Shown here in pieces: positions 1 to 8,664 of a DNA stretch of 34,847 nucleotides (its first letter is position 1; each line of letters starts with the position of its first letter). The notes under the pieces are model-generated. The model did no database searches. It had not been told where the DNA came from and was given only the letters and a program-made list of their open reading frames with translations. A program made the translations under genes and the position numbers. This stretch comes from Flavobacteriaceae bacterium (GTDB taxonomy: Bacteria; Bacteroidota; Bacteroidia; Flavobacteriales; Flavobacteriaceae). Location of the stretch: positions 1 to 34,847 of the forward strand of contig PANU01000094.1 in the NCBI GenBank assembly GCA_002707745.1. Reading direction: 5' to 3'.

Positions 1-993
1 CTGGAGGAAAATATTTTTATTAATGCTTCTTTTATTCCTTCTGAAAATTTAGTAGCACTCATTAAAAGTCTTAAAAAAAACCAGGCTGTTTTTCTAGAGG
101 ACGAGCCTATTGCTTTTTTTACGACGGAAGGACAAGAAGTAGATTTTGATACTTATGAAGTAACCGAATATACCCATGACGATGTCCTGCGCATTGAACA
201 TACCTGGGATATCTTTGCTAAAAACCATGAAGCCATCCAACGCGATTTCCATTTGGTGACCCAAGGAAGGACCTCACAGCCCATACCAGAAACGGCAGTG
301 GCTTTTAATAAAGAAAACATCTTTATTGAAGAAGGTGCAAAACTCCCTTTGTGCTCCCTAAATGCAACCGAAGGTCCCATTTACATAGGGAAAGATGCCG
401 AAATAATGGAAGGTAGTGCTATTCGCGGACCTTTTGCCCTTTGTGAAAGTGCCACCGTGAAAATGAATGCCAAGATTTATACAGGTTGTACCATTGGGCC
501 GCACAGCAAGGTAGGAGGGGAATTAAACAACAGCGTGCTTATGGGCTACTCCAATAAAGGGCACGACGGTTTTCTGGGGAACGCTGTCATAGGTGAGTGG
601 TGTAACCTGGGCGCCGATACCAACAACAGTAACCTTAAAAATAACTATGCCGAAGTCCGTTTGTGGGATTACGAAACCCAGGGTTTTGCCCGTACGGGAC
701 TTCAATTTTGTGGTTTAATGATGGGCGACCATAGCAAGTGCGGGATTAATACCATGTTCAATACAGGAACCGTAGTAGGGGTGAGCGCTAATATTTTTGG
801 AAGCGGATTCCCACGCAATTTTATCCCAAGCTTTAGTTGGGGCGGAAGTGGCGGAATGACCACCTACAAAACCAACAAAGCCTTTGAAGTAGCAAAAATA
901 GTGATGGCAAGGCGCGGTATTGAGTTCACCGAAGCCGATGCCGCTATTCTTGAACACGTTTTTGAAGAAACAGCTCAGTGGAGAAGGGGGTAA
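1..993 (+). CDS. GlmU-family nucleotidyltransferase / hexapeptide acyltransferase-like protein (5' truncated)
   Basis: The reading frame is open from the first base of the window, so the true start lies upstream; an internal GTG at 253 is not the start. About 330 residues are visible. The first part holds the end of an NTP-transferase-like domain (VFLEDEPIAFF, then a TWDIF segment at about residues 75-79). From about residue 115 it turns into a left-handed beta-helix of hexapeptide repeats (GPIYIGKDAEIMEGSAIRGP, then IGPHSKVGGELNNSVLMGYS). This order matches the Bacteroidota GlmU-family sugar nucleotidyltransferases (NTP_transf_4 plus LbH), which are shorter than true GlmU. A role in cell-wall or surface-sugar nucleotide metabolism is inferred from the family; the substrate is unknown. 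The stop is TAA at 991-993. Confidence 0.85.
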   Translation: MEENIFINASFIPSENLVALIKSLKKNQAVFLEDEPIAFFTTEGQEVDFDTYEVTEYTHDDVLRIEHTWDIFAKNHEAIQRDFHLVTQGRTSQPIPETAVAFNKENIFIEEGAKLPLCSLNATEGPIYIGKDAEIMEGSAIRGPFALCESATVKMNAKIYTGCTIGPHSKVGGELNNSVLMGYSNKGHDGFLGNAVIGEWCNLGADTNNSNLKNNYAEVRLWDYETQGFARTGLQFCGLMMGDHSKCGINTMFNTGTVVGVSANIFGSGFPRNFIPSFSWGGSGGMTTYKTNKAFEVAKIVMARRGIEFTEADAAILEHVFEETAQWRRG

Positions 994-1102
994 GCTATTT
1001 TTAATTCCAGATGCTATTTTTGAATCTCTACCATTCCCCGGTTAAAATCATCAACTAAAATCCCGTATCTTTAACCTGTAAAGACCCTATATTTAAACCT
1101 AA

Positions 1103-2053
1103 ATGAAACCCCGCTTCTTACTCACTTGCCTGTTTTTTATCTTTTGTTTCAGTTGTAATGGAATAGACCCCAAAGGTGAAAAGGAGGTGCGTGCCTTTAT
1201 AGAACGCTGGAACAGTAACCATACCCAATTAAAAGCCGCTTACCTAAAACAGGACTATATGGATGTGGTGGGATATTACGGGAATGAACGCACCAAAACA
1301 CAGGTGCAAGAAGATAAACAACTCCTGTTTCAGCACTTTCCAGACTATACACAACACCTTCTGGACGACGAGCTTACTATTACCAAAGAAGCAAATACGT
1401 ATCTGGTGGTTTTTAATAAACAAGTACAGTACAATGGGGTGAAAGAAACCTATGCGTCCTATCTTTCGTTGGTTTTAAAAAACGGGCAGTACAAAATATT
1501 GCGCGAAGGAGTGGCAAAAGATGCCAAAAACCAGGATTCCCCAATTTTTCCTGATAATAGGGAAACCACTCTGGCAACTCCACGAAACCGGCAGCTTTTT
1601 GGCGATTTTAATGGCGACGGTCTTTCCGACTATGCATTTGTAAAAGGTCCGGAACTGCTGGGAAACACCCGGGAAAATAAGCGAGTTACCATAGATTCGC
1701 TCTGTAAGGGTAGCTGCACCAGCGTAATCACCTTTAGCGCCCCAGACCTAAAAGCCATTACCGTAACAAACGCCTACCAATCGCAGTTAGAAAATCTAAA
1801 AGACCTAAATAGCGATGGTGCAGACGAGATAGGTTTCTGGAACATAAAACCCACCACCAAAAGCCTTTATATTTTTGATGCTACTACCGGCGAACTACTT
1901 ACCCCGCCCGTGGTCATAAACACAGCTGTGCATAAAAATCTAGATCTTATAGATGTCTTTAAAAAGACGGGGCCAGGTAAGATTACGGTAACCAGCAGTA
2001 AAAAACGGGATGGGAAGTGGGTTTTGGTGAGTGATGTTGTGGAGGTGGAGTGA
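1103..2053 (+). CDS. Putative lipoprotein with FG-GAP/VCBS-like calcium-binding motifs
   Basis: This is a 316-residue protein with a short basic N-terminus and a hydrophobic stretch (residues 5-17) ending in a cysteine at residue 18 (FCFSC), a plausible though atypical lipobox. It is probably anchored in the outer membrane or periplasm. Residues 20-140 form an unrecognised domain. Further on, two DxNxDG loops (DFNGDGLSD at 168-176 and DLNSDGADE at 234-242) resemble the calcium-binding loops of FG-GAP/VCBS repeats. The ATG at 1103 is the only start that keeps the signal sequence. No function can be assigned. It follows the GlmU-family gene by 109 bp, so it may have its own promoter (a TATCTTTA element near 1063-1070 is weakly promoter-like). 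Confidence 0.75.
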   Translation: MKPRFLLTCLFFIFCFSCNGIDPKGEKEVRAFIERWNSNHTQLKAAYLKQDYMDVVGYYGNERTKTQVQEDKQLLFQHFPDYTQHLLDDELTITKEANTYLVVFNKQVQYNGVKETYASYLSLVLKNGQYKILREGVAKDAKNQDSPIFPDNRETTLATPRNRQLFGDFNGDGLSDYAFVKGPELLGNTRENKRVTIDSLCKGSCTSVITFSAPDLKAITVTNAYQSQLENLKDLNSDGADEIGFWNIKPTTKSLYIFDATTGELLTPPVVINTAVHKNLDLIDVFKKTGPGKITVTSSKKRDGKWVLVSDVVEVE

Positions 2054-2351
2054 AGGCGACTATATTAATTTCCAAGTTTATAATATTTTTTCTGAAATTA
2101 TAGTTTCCGTTTTTTCCTCAAGGTTTTAGGTATATTTGGGCTTCCCCGATATTTTTATTCATAGTGCATTGCTATTTCCCTGACTATTTACGTGTTTATG
2201 GTTATAGAAGAATGATATAGGATTTTTATATTTACAGAGAAACAAATTGGATAACCACCTCCATAAACAATGTATATGTCCGAAAGCCAAAACAATAATG
2301 CCTTAATCAAAACTTTTTGAAATATTCTTAATTGTTTTTACAACAGTTGCT

Positions 2352-2633
2352 ATGCCTTCTTCAAAAAAAACCTCCATAATCACCGCCATTAGAGAAATCA
2401 TCGAGCTCATCCTTGAAAATCTAAACAAACGTCCGCGCACCTGGCATCAACACGTAGTACCTTATGAGGGGGATTGGGCAGTAAGACGGGAAGGAAATAA
2501 GCGCATTACCTCAAAACACCTCAAACAAGCTACCGCCATTAACAAAGCAAAAACCATTGCAAAACGTAAAAAAGCAGCTGTAATTATCCATCGTGCAGAC
2601 GGCACCATACGGGATCGTATCAGTTTTGATTAG
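2352..2633 (+). CDS. DUF2188 domain protein
   Basis: This 93-residue basic protein has residues of about 33-93 matching the small DUF2188 family. It carries the HVVPYEGDWAVRREGN entry motif, a helix rich in alternating Ala and Lys (QATAINKAKTIAKRKKAA), and the terminal strand pair IIHRADGTIRDRISF. Family members are small and of unknown biochemical function, often annotated as handling stress or binding nucleic acid without proof. The N-terminal 30 residues are a Ser/Lys start followed by an amphipathic helix. The gene stands alone, with 298 bp upstream in which I see no other coding sequence, and it converges on the minus-strand esterase gene. Confidence 0.8.
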   Translation: MPSSKKTSIITAIREIIELILENLNKRPRTWHQHVVPYEGDWAVRREGNKRITSKHLKQATAINKAKTIAKRKKAAVIIHRADGTIRDRISFD

Positions 2634-2729
2634 CTGGAAGTTTGTAATTTCCAAATAGAAAATGAGAAAAAAATACCAACGTCCAACACCATATTTTTAG
2701 ATAGCGTGGCAACAAATGCCTTTAATTAA

Positions 2730-3227
2730 TTAGCTTAGAATCCTAAAAAAATCTTTAATCGATTCTTCAAAAACAGTAACCGGAATACGATGTGCCAGAT
2801 CCTGACGCAGACGAATGTTGTACTCGGTATTTGTCGCGAGCGTTTTGGATAAAAATTGCAAGGTTTTTGCAGGATCAATTACATCATCCTTAGCCCCTAA
2901 AACAATATGTTTAAGACTGAGTTTGGGGTTTGGGAGTTCCATAACTTCTTGTTTAACTGATCGCTGGGCAAGAGCTGGATTAAACAAAAGGGCAGGGCGC
3001 TGTAATGCATCGGCAAGATAGTAGCCTGCAAATCCACCCATACTGCTACCAATTACCACACCTATCAATGGGTCGTGGTTTTTATATTTTTTGTACAGTT
3101 GTGTAATGGTATCGGGATTGTTTCGATAGTCGATAGGGGGCGCAAAAACAGTCCCAAAACGTTCCAAGATGGTTCGCTTTTCTTCATTCAAACTGCTGTC
3201 AAGCCCGTGGAGGTATAAAATATTCAT
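2730..3227 (-). CDS. YqiA/YcfP-like alpha/beta-hydrolase esterase
   Basis: The protein has 165 residues when started at the ATG at 3227, which gives the family-typical opening MNILYLHGLDSS. A longer reading from 3278 would add 17 unlikely residues. The fold is a small alpha/beta hydrolase with an oxyanion-side HG near residues 7-8, a nucleophile elbow GSSMGG (Ser62), an acid in GAKDDVIDP (Asp114 or Asp115) and a terminal histidine in LAHR (His146). This set matches the UPF0227/YqiA esterases, which hydrolyse short acyl esters in vitro; the natural substrate is not known. It lies directly downstream of the FtsX-like permease on the same strand and is probably its distal operon partner. Confidence 0.82.
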   Translation of the reverse strand: MNILYLHGLDSSLNEEKRTILERFGTVFAPPIDYRNNPDTITQLYKKYKNHDPLIGVVIGSSMGGFAGYYLADALQRPALLFNPALAQRSVKQEVMELPNPKLSLKHIVLGAKDDVIDPAKTLQFLSKTLATNTEYNIRLRQDLAHRIPVTVFEESIKDFFRILS

Positions 3228-3281
3228 GGTTTTAAAGGTGACAAAATTTTTATAATAATCAAAGTTACCCCAGCACAAAAA

Positions 3282-5828
3282 CTAAACCTCCCTCCGCAAC
3301 ACCTCCAAGGGAGAACTGCGCAATACGGTTTGTATGTTACTTAATCCAATGGCTACAACCAATAGGGTAATTCCCGGTAAAAACACCAAAAATGGAATTA
3401 AGGAGGGAGCAAAGGGTTCCTTAAACACAAATAAAGCCAGGCACAAGCTGCTCACTAAGGCCAATGCAATTCCAACCAGACTCCCCAACAGGCCTAGAAA
3501 GACATATTCCAATGCTGAGATTGTTAGGATCTGTTTGTTTTTAGCACCCAACGTTCGTAGCAATACACTTTCTTTAATCCGTTGGTATTTGCTGGTTCGT
3601 ACGGAGCCAATAAGTACAATAATGCCGGTAAGGATACTAAAAAAAGCCATAAAATTGATCACCCAGGACACTTGCTCCAAAATATCTTCCACCAGGGTAT
3701 ACACCTGTCGCAGATCGATAATGGTTACGTTCGGAAATTGAGCAACCAAATCCCGTTGCAGGGTTGCGGAGGCTTGTTCGTCTGGCACCCGGGTGGTAAA
3801 AACATTGAATTGTGGCGCTTGTTCCAACACACCTTCGGGAAATACAACAGAGAAATTAAGCTGCATCTGTGCCCAATCCACCTGGCGGATACTGCCAACG
3901 ACGGTTTCCATAAGCACCCCTTGTACATTAAACACCACAGGGTCGCCCACGCCCAGTTGAGCATCTTCAGCAAGGTTGTCTGAAATGGAAATATACACAG
4001 GTTCGCCTTCTTTCTTTTGGGAAGTCCATGTGCCTTCCAATAATGTTTCAGATGGGGTAAGCGCATCGCGATAGGTGGTTCTGAATTCATGATTTAAGAT
4101 CCAACCGCGAACCTGGCGTGTGGTATCTTGACGGATTTCATTGACCAATTTCCCGTTGATGCTGTGCATCCGCATGGTGACCAAGGGAATATTGTTGAGG
4201 ACTGGCAATCCTTTTTCGGTAATTCGATTTGCTACTGAATCACGCTGTTTTGGTTGGATGTCCAGGATAATAATATTAGCATTTTTAGCCGTCTGCTCAA
4301 TTTCTGTCTTTGCCAATAGTATATCTTTGGTAAAATACAGCGTGCTAATTAAAAACGTACCCAACCCTATGGCGACCACCAATACAACGGTTTGATTGTT
4401 AGGTCTGAACAGGTTAAGCATACTTTGGCGGGCGGTATAGCTCCAGCGCTTTGGAAAAAACCGCTTTACCATTTTTATAAAAAACAAAGCGACCCCTGCC
4501 AACACCGCAAAGGTTATGATGGTTCCGCCCACAAACACCAGGGCATAAAATGCATCTTCAATAAGCCAGAATGAAAATAAAAACAGGAATGCTAAAATGG
4601 CACCAAACACTATAAATCGTGCTTTGTGAGGGGCTGCAGACGAATTTTCATCCACGCGCAATACGGTTAAAGGCGAGACATACCACGTTCTCAATAAGGG
4701 AAGCAGCGCAAATAAAACAGACATAAACAACCCTAGTAATACACCAATAAAAACGGGTTGTGCTGTAATTGTAATGGTAAGGGTGAACGGTAAAAATTCT
4801 TTGAGCAGATACGGAAATATCCCTTGAATCCCTATGCCTATCAGGGATCCCAAAGCGCCTCCAATGATCCCGATCCCAGCAATTTGGATCAGGAAAATCA
4901 GGAAACTTTGGCGTCGGGATGCCCCCATGCATTTTAAAATGGCAATGGTCTTTAATTTCTCCTTGATATAGATATGTACCGAACTGGCGATACCAATACA
5001 ACCCAAAAGCAATGCAATAAAAGCCGCTAAGTTCAGGAATTTCCCCACATTGTCATACCGCCTGCCCAGACGTCGGGTAGTACTGGTATGCGTGTCCAGA
5101 TCGGCATTTTCCAGATCCAGTACGGGCTCTAATTTATCCTCAAGACGTTTTAAGTTTACCGTATCGGGTACCTTATAGAAATATTGGTATTCCTTTCGGC
5201 TTCCAAATTGCAGCAATTTGGTAGCTTCTATAAACCGATATGGAAGGATAACCAGCGGCGCCACCGAACTTGAAATGGCAGAACTTCCCGGAATAGATTG
5301 TAATGCCCCTGCAATGGGGAGCGTTAGTTCACCTATCTTTATAGAATCGCCTGGCTTCACATTAAACTGGAGCATCAACGTGGCATCCACCAGGGCACCA
5401 CCCGATTCTTGATAGGTAGTCGCTGATGCAGCCGGTTGGGTTTCCATAGTTCCATAAAAGGGAAACGCGCCTTCCAGACCACGTACCTTCACTAATTTGG
5501 TGCCTCCCTTCTTCGGAAAAGCCGCCATGGATACAAAGTTTACTTCATACCCATTGGGTTTCAGTGAATCGATGATCGCCTGCGCTCGTTCTGTTGGGAT
5601 CTGCCTGGAATCGATAATAAAATCGGCTCCCATCAACGTTTTCGATTGGCGCTGAATGTTATCCTTTAAATTTGTGCTGAACAATTGTATGGCCACAACC
5701 GCCGCAATGCCTAAAATAATTGAAGCCATAAACAGCAGCAAGCGTACCTTGCTGGCTTTGGCATCGCGCCATGCCATTTTAAAAAGCCACGGGGTGTTTA
5801 GGTTCTTGTTAGAGGTAGAATTGTTCAA
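3282..5828 (-). CDS. ybbP: FtsX-family ABC transporter permease (YbbP-like)
   Basis: This 848-residue inner-membrane protein has two FtsX/MacB permease modules. A first transmembrane helix lies near residues 29-50, then a large periplasmic domain, a three-helix block near 265-390, a second module near 400-480, another periplasmic domain, and a final three-helix block ending in SSPLEVLRREV. Its size is close to that of E. coli YbbP (about 800). It pairs with the ATPase encoded just upstream, to which it is translationally coupled: its TTG start sits in a TTGA overlap with the ATPase stop. The next in-frame ATG (residue 18) would cut into the conserved WLFKMAWRD entry, so the TTG is preferred. 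The likely role is extracting or moving envelope lipids or lipoproteins, inferred from the family. Confidence 0.88.
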   Translation of the reverse strand: MNNSTSNKNLNTPWLFKMAWRDAKASKVRLLLFMASIILGIAAVVAIQLFSTNLKDNIQRQSKTLMGADFIIDSRQIPTERAQAIIDSLKPNGYEVNFVSMAAFPKKGGTKLVKVRGLEGAFPFYGTMETQPAASATTYQESGGALVDATLMLQFNVKPGDSIKIGELTLPIAGALQSIPGSSAISSSVAPLVILPYRFIEATKLLQFGSRKEYQYFYKVPDTVNLKRLEDKLEPVLDLENADLDTHTSTTRRLGRRYDNVGKFLNLAAFIALLLGCIGIASSVHIYIKEKLKTIAILKCMGASRRQSFLIFLIQIAGIGIIGGALGSLIGIGIQGIFPYLLKEFLPFTLTITITAQPVFIGVLLGLFMSVLFALLPLLRTWYVSPLTVLRVDENSSAAPHKARFIVFGAILAFLFLFSFWLIEDAFYALVFVGGTIITFAVLAGVALFFIKMVKRFFPKRWSYTARQSMLNLFRPNNQTVVLVVAIGLGTFLISTLYFTKDILLAKTEIEQTAKNANIIILDIQPKQRDSVANRITEKGLPVLNNIPLVTMRMHSINGKLVNEIRQDTTRQVRGWILNHEFRTTYRDALTPSETLLEGTWTSQKKEGEPVYISISDNLAEDAQLGVGDPVVFNVQGVLMETVVGSIRQVDWAQMQLNFSVVFPEGVLEQAPQFNVFTTRVPDEQASATLQRDLVAQFPNVTIIDLRQVYTLVEDILEQVSWVINFMAFFSILTGIIVLIGSVRTSKYQRIKESVLLRTLGAKNKQILTISALEYVFLGLLGSLVGIALALVSSLCLALFVFKEPFAPSLIPFLVFLPGITLLVVAIGLSNIQTVLRSSPLEVLRREV

Positions 5829-6514
5829 AATACAGCGGTAGGTTGATTAGTTACTATTTTTCCACCTTTAAGCTCCAATATTTGTTGCGTACGGTTGGCC
5901 AATTCCAAATCGTGGGTAATAATTACCAACGTTGTTCCATTTTCTTTATTTAAGTCTAATAACAACTGAATCACTTTTTCACCTGTTTCGGCGTCCAAGT
6001 TACCTGTGGGTTCATCGGCAAATAAGATGGAAGGGGCGTTTGCAAAAGCCCGTGCCAATGCCACACGTTGCTGCTCTCCACCAGATAATTGTGATGGATA
6101 GTGGTGCATGCGGTCTGCCAACCCTACCTTTTCTAATAGGGTTCTACTTTTTTGAATAGCATCCGTTCCCCTTTGCAGTTCTAAAGGCACGCTTACATTT
6201 TCAAGTGCCGTAAGGGTGGGTAGCAATTGAAAATTCTGAAATATAAAACCCACTTCCTTGTTTCGTAATTGAGCGCGCTGGTCTTCAGTTAGGCTATTCA
6301 AATCGTGTCCGCAGAGGGCTACTGTACCGGCATTTGGTGTGTCCAACCCCGCACACAATCCAAGTAAGGTGGTTTTACCACTTCCTGATGGCCCTACGAT
6401 TGAAAAGGTCTGTCCTTTTTCAACATCAAAGGAGATGTCGTGCAAAACTGTTAATTGCTTGTTACCACTGGAGTATGTCTTTTCCAACCCGGTAATGTTT
6501 AATATCTTTGACAT
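5825..6514 (-). CDS. ybbA: ABC transporter ATP-binding protein (YbbA/LolD-like)
   Basis: This 229-residue ABC ATPase is complete. It has Walker A GPSGSGKT (41-48), a Q-loop glutamine at 93, signature LSGGEQQ (143-149), Walker B ILFADE (163-168), D-loop GNLD (171-174) and switch histidine 201. All catalytic residues are present. Length and spacing fit the LolD/MacB/YbbA subfamily that energises FtsX-type permeases. It overlaps the permease gene by 4 bp and is divergent from the TesA-like hydrolase gene with only 23 bp between starts, the same gene order as the tesA/ybbA-ybbP locus of enterobacteria. Confidence 0.92.
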   Translation of the reverse strand: MSKILNITGLEKTYSSGNKQLTVLHDISFDVEKGQTFSIVGPSGSGKTTLLGLCAGLDTPNAGTVALCGHDLNSLTEDQRAQLRNKEVGFIFQNFQLLPTLTALENVSVPLELQRGTDAIQKSRTLLEKVGLADRMHHYPSQLSGGEQQRVALARAFANAPSILFADEPTGNLDAETGEKVIQLLLDLNKENGTTLVIITHDLELANRTQQILELKGGKIVTNQPTAVF

Positions 6515-6537
6515 GAGCTAATTTTAAATACTTACGA

Positions 6538-7284
6538 ATGTTCAATGCACATAATAAACATTTTCACTTAAAATTACCACCTTCATTAGGGTCGAAACTC
6601 ATAAAGTTTAGTTATTTTTTTATAGCCTTATTTATGGTGTCTTGTGGCGATACAAAAACTGAAAAAACTCCTGAAGATCAAAAAACGATACAACAGACTG
6701 AAGATACGGTAGCAACCAATGCTGCAACAAAGACCATTCTGTTTTTTGGGGATAGCATTACTGCGGGCTATGGCCTGGAAGATAGCGATGATGCCTATCC
6801 GGGAGTAGTGCAAGCAAAAATCGATTCGTTAGACCTGGATTATACAGTGATCAATTCTGGTGTAAGTGGCGAAACAACCGCTGGCGGTAGAAACCGAATT
6901 GATTGGGTGATAAACCAAGATCCGTCAATTTTTTTACTGGAACTGGGAGCCAATGATGGCTTACGGGGCGTAGCTTTAACTGAAACTAAGTCTAATCTGC
7001 AGGCAATTATTGACGTGGTACGGAAAAAAAGTCCGAAGACTACGATCATTCTTGCCGGAATGGAATTGCCTCCCAATATGGGACAGGAATATACCAATCA
7101 ATTCCGACAGCTTTACGAAGACCTTGCTGAAGAAAATGACATTACTTTTATACCTTTTATCTTAAAAGATGTTGGGGGAGTTGCCTCTTTAAATCAAGCA
7201 GATGGTATTCACCCAACTGTTGAAGGACATAAAATAGTTGCCAATACGGTATGGGAAACATTGAAACCGTTATTGGTAAACTAA
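6538..7284 (+). CDS. tesA: TesA-like SGNH hydrolase (arylesterase / lysophospholipase), lipoprotein
   Basis: This is a 248-residue esterase of the GDSL/SGNH family. Block I is FFGDSITAGYG with nucleophile Ser73, block II has the glycine in SGVSGETTAGG, block III is LLELGANDGLRG, and block V is DGIHPTVEGH with the catalytic Asp and His. The N-terminus has a long polar leader, a hydrophobic segment (24-35) and a cysteine at 36 (FMVSC), so export and lipidation are likely. Enterobacterial TesA is periplasmic and acts as a thioesterase/lysophospholipase, and a similar activity is inferred here. The start at 6538 is unusually far from the hydrophobic core, but no closer ATG exists. It is divergent from ybbA. 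Confidence 0.88.
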   Translation: MFNAHNKHFHLKLPPSLGSKLIKFSYFFIALFMVSCGDTKTEKTPEDQKTIQQTEDTVATNAATKTILFFGDSITAGYGLEDSDDAYPGVVQAKIDSLDLDYTVINSGVSGETTAGGRNRIDWVINQDPSIFLLELGANDGLRGVALTETKSNLQAIIDVVRKKSPKTTIILAGMELPPNMGQEYTNQFRQLYEDLAEENDITFIPFILKDVGGVASLNQADGIHPTVEGHKIVANTVWETLKPLLVN

Positions 7285-7308
7285 ATTTTGGAGGCTGTTA
7301 TTGATTTT

Positions 7309-7983
7309 ATGAAGAAAGAAGATGAAATAAAAAGAATAAAGACCCCCTGGCCAACCAAAAATGCTATGGAACAAGTGTATAAAATGAAACTTTGGGGCGA
7401 TAACAAAACTGATTTTTATTCGGGCGAAGGATCCCATAATCCTGAAATAGTACTCCCATATATTGATGCTGTAACCGCATTTTTAAACTCTTTCGAACGC
7501 CCGCTCACGGTATGCGATTTAGGGTGTGGAGATTTCAATGTTGGAAAAAAACTGGCACCCCATGCTAAAAAGTATAGTGCGGTAGATATTGTGCCAGACC
7601 TTATCGCTTTTAATAAAGAAAAATTTACAGCAGATACTATAGCGTTCCACTGTCTGGATATTGCAAAAGATGCTTTGCCTTCTGGAGATTGTGCTATAGT
7701 TAGACAAGTACTGCAACATCTTTCAAATGCTGAAATACAAAGCATTTTGAAAAAATTAAGCAATTATAAATATGTGATTTTAACCGAACATATTCCTGAA
7801 GGGAATTTTGTGCCCAATAAAGATATTATTTCCGGACAAGGGATACGATTGAAACAACATAGTGGTGTAAATGTTTTGGCTGCTCCATTTAATTTTAAAG
7901 TAAAGGAAGAAAAACAATTAGTGTCCGTTAATTTGAATAACACTAAGGGAATCATAGAAACTTCGCTTTACAAGGTGTTTTGA
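7309..7983 (+). CDS. Class I SAM-dependent methyltransferase
   Basis: The protein has 224 residues from the ATG at 7309; an in-frame TTG at 7288 would add seven residues. The SAM-binding motif I is VCDLGCGDFNVG (68-79), followed by a motif II acidic residue in YSAVDIVPD and a motif IV-like region near SGDCAIVRQVLQHL, where the proton-relay position is not conserved as DPP or NPP. The overall pattern is that of a small-molecule or glycan methyltransferase rather than an RNA or DNA enzyme. It follows the TesA-like gene closely in the same direction and is likely cotranscribed with it. The substrate is unknown. Confidence 0.75.
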   Translation: MKKEDEIKRIKTPWPTKNAMEQVYKMKLWGDNKTDFYSGEGSHNPEIVLPYIDAVTAFLNSFERPLTVCDLGCGDFNVGKKLAPHAKKYSAVDIVPDLIAFNKEKFTADTIAFHCLDIAKDALPSGDCAIVRQVLQHLSNAEIQSILKKLSNYKYVILTEHIPEGNFVPNKDIISGQGIRLKQHSGVNVLAAPFNFKVKEEKQLVSVNLNNTKGIIETSLYKVF

Positions 7984-8055
7984 TATAACCATTTCTCTAA
8001 AACGAATTGTAGGTTCATTTTAAAGAGTGGGCCGTAGTGATATGGCAAGAGCATT

Positions 8056-8187
8056 TTATTCCTCTTCTTTGCTCGCCTTGTTATTTCTGTTTTTAATGTC
8101 TCTTTTTTCTTGCTCAGTTAATTTTTCAGCGTGAGGAATAGGGTGTTTTCCTTGTGTGTCCGAATAGTTTGATTTTTTAGTGTCCAT
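8056..8187 (-). CDS. Small hydrophilic protein (43 aa)
   Basis: A short frame from ATG at 8187 to TAA at 8056 encodes 43 charged residues, opening MDTKKSNYSDTQGKHPIPHA and followed by an acidic/basic helix (EKLTEQEKRDIKNRN). It has no hydrophobic core, which suggests a disordered or stress-related peptide. Composition is protein-like (few rare residues, Lys/Glu-balanced), and it sits in a stretch otherwise empty on both strands. An alternative frame across 8118-8312 has a low-complexity Lys/Ile/Thr composition and is less likely. The function is unknown. Confidence 0.55.
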   Translation of the reverse strand: MDTKKSNYSDTQGKHPIPHAEKLTEQEKRDIKNRNNKASKEEE

Positions 8188-8235
8188 GTTTTAAATTTAT
8201 AAATTGATTTTTTATTTCTTCCGATGGCGGTTACC

Positions 8236-8394
8236 TTATTCTTCTTCTTCAGAATTTGAGTACGTTGGCTTAAATCCATCTTCTTTAGATCGATCTTTTT
8301 CACTATGTACACTTTTACTGCCGCGAGCGGTTTTGGTGCTTGAATCGGGGACCGATTTGCCCTTACTTTGATTGCTTTCTTCTTTTTTGCTCAT
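8236..8394 (-). CDS. Small hydrophilic Ser/Lys-rich protein (52 aa)
   Basis: The frame from ATG at 8394 to TAA at 8236 encodes 52 residues rich in Ser, Lys and Glu (start MSKKEESNQSKGKSVPDSS, end SNSEEEE). It contains no hydrophobic stretch, so the product is probably disordered. It precedes the 43-aa gene by 48 bp on the same strand, so the two may form a small transcription unit. I recognise no domain. The coding call rests on composition, an intact ATG and the tandem arrangement. Confidence 0.55.
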   Translation of the reverse strand: MSKKEESNQSKGKSVPDSSTKTARGSKSVHSEKDRSKEDGFKPTYSNSEEEE

Positions 8395-8664
8395 AGGAGT
8401 TTATTTTTGATTCACATATGTATGGGTGAATAATGATTAAGTTTCTTTGTCTAAAGTTACATTCAAAAAATGCCTTTTAAAATTTTAATAACGGTATTTA
8501 ACATAGCTGTGTTAAATAATTCAGAATTTAAAATCTAATAAGTATCCAAGGATGAAAGACCACAAATGATGAATCAAAAATTAGAGATCAAGAAAGGTTA
8601 ATCTTTCTATAAAGTGAATATTTCTTAAACGAGTATTACTGTACCTTTAGTTAAAATTTATGCT
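8395..8664. other. Divergent intergenic region
   Basis: This 270-bp AT-rich stretch lies between the small minus-strand gene and the plus-strand oxidoreductase gene. It should contain promoters for both. A TACCTTTA element at 8642-8649 resembles the flavobacterial -7 box (TAnnTTTG) for the oxidoreductase, but it lies very close to the ATG. Nothing else stands out. Confidence 0.4.

Noticed and set aside
3228-3278. Upstream start for the esterase gene
   Set aside because: It would add 17 residues before the conserved MNILYLHG opening.
8118-8312. 64-aa minus-strand frame overlapping the two small genes
   Set aside because: Low-complexity Lys/Thr/Ile product, crosses the boundary of two better small frames.
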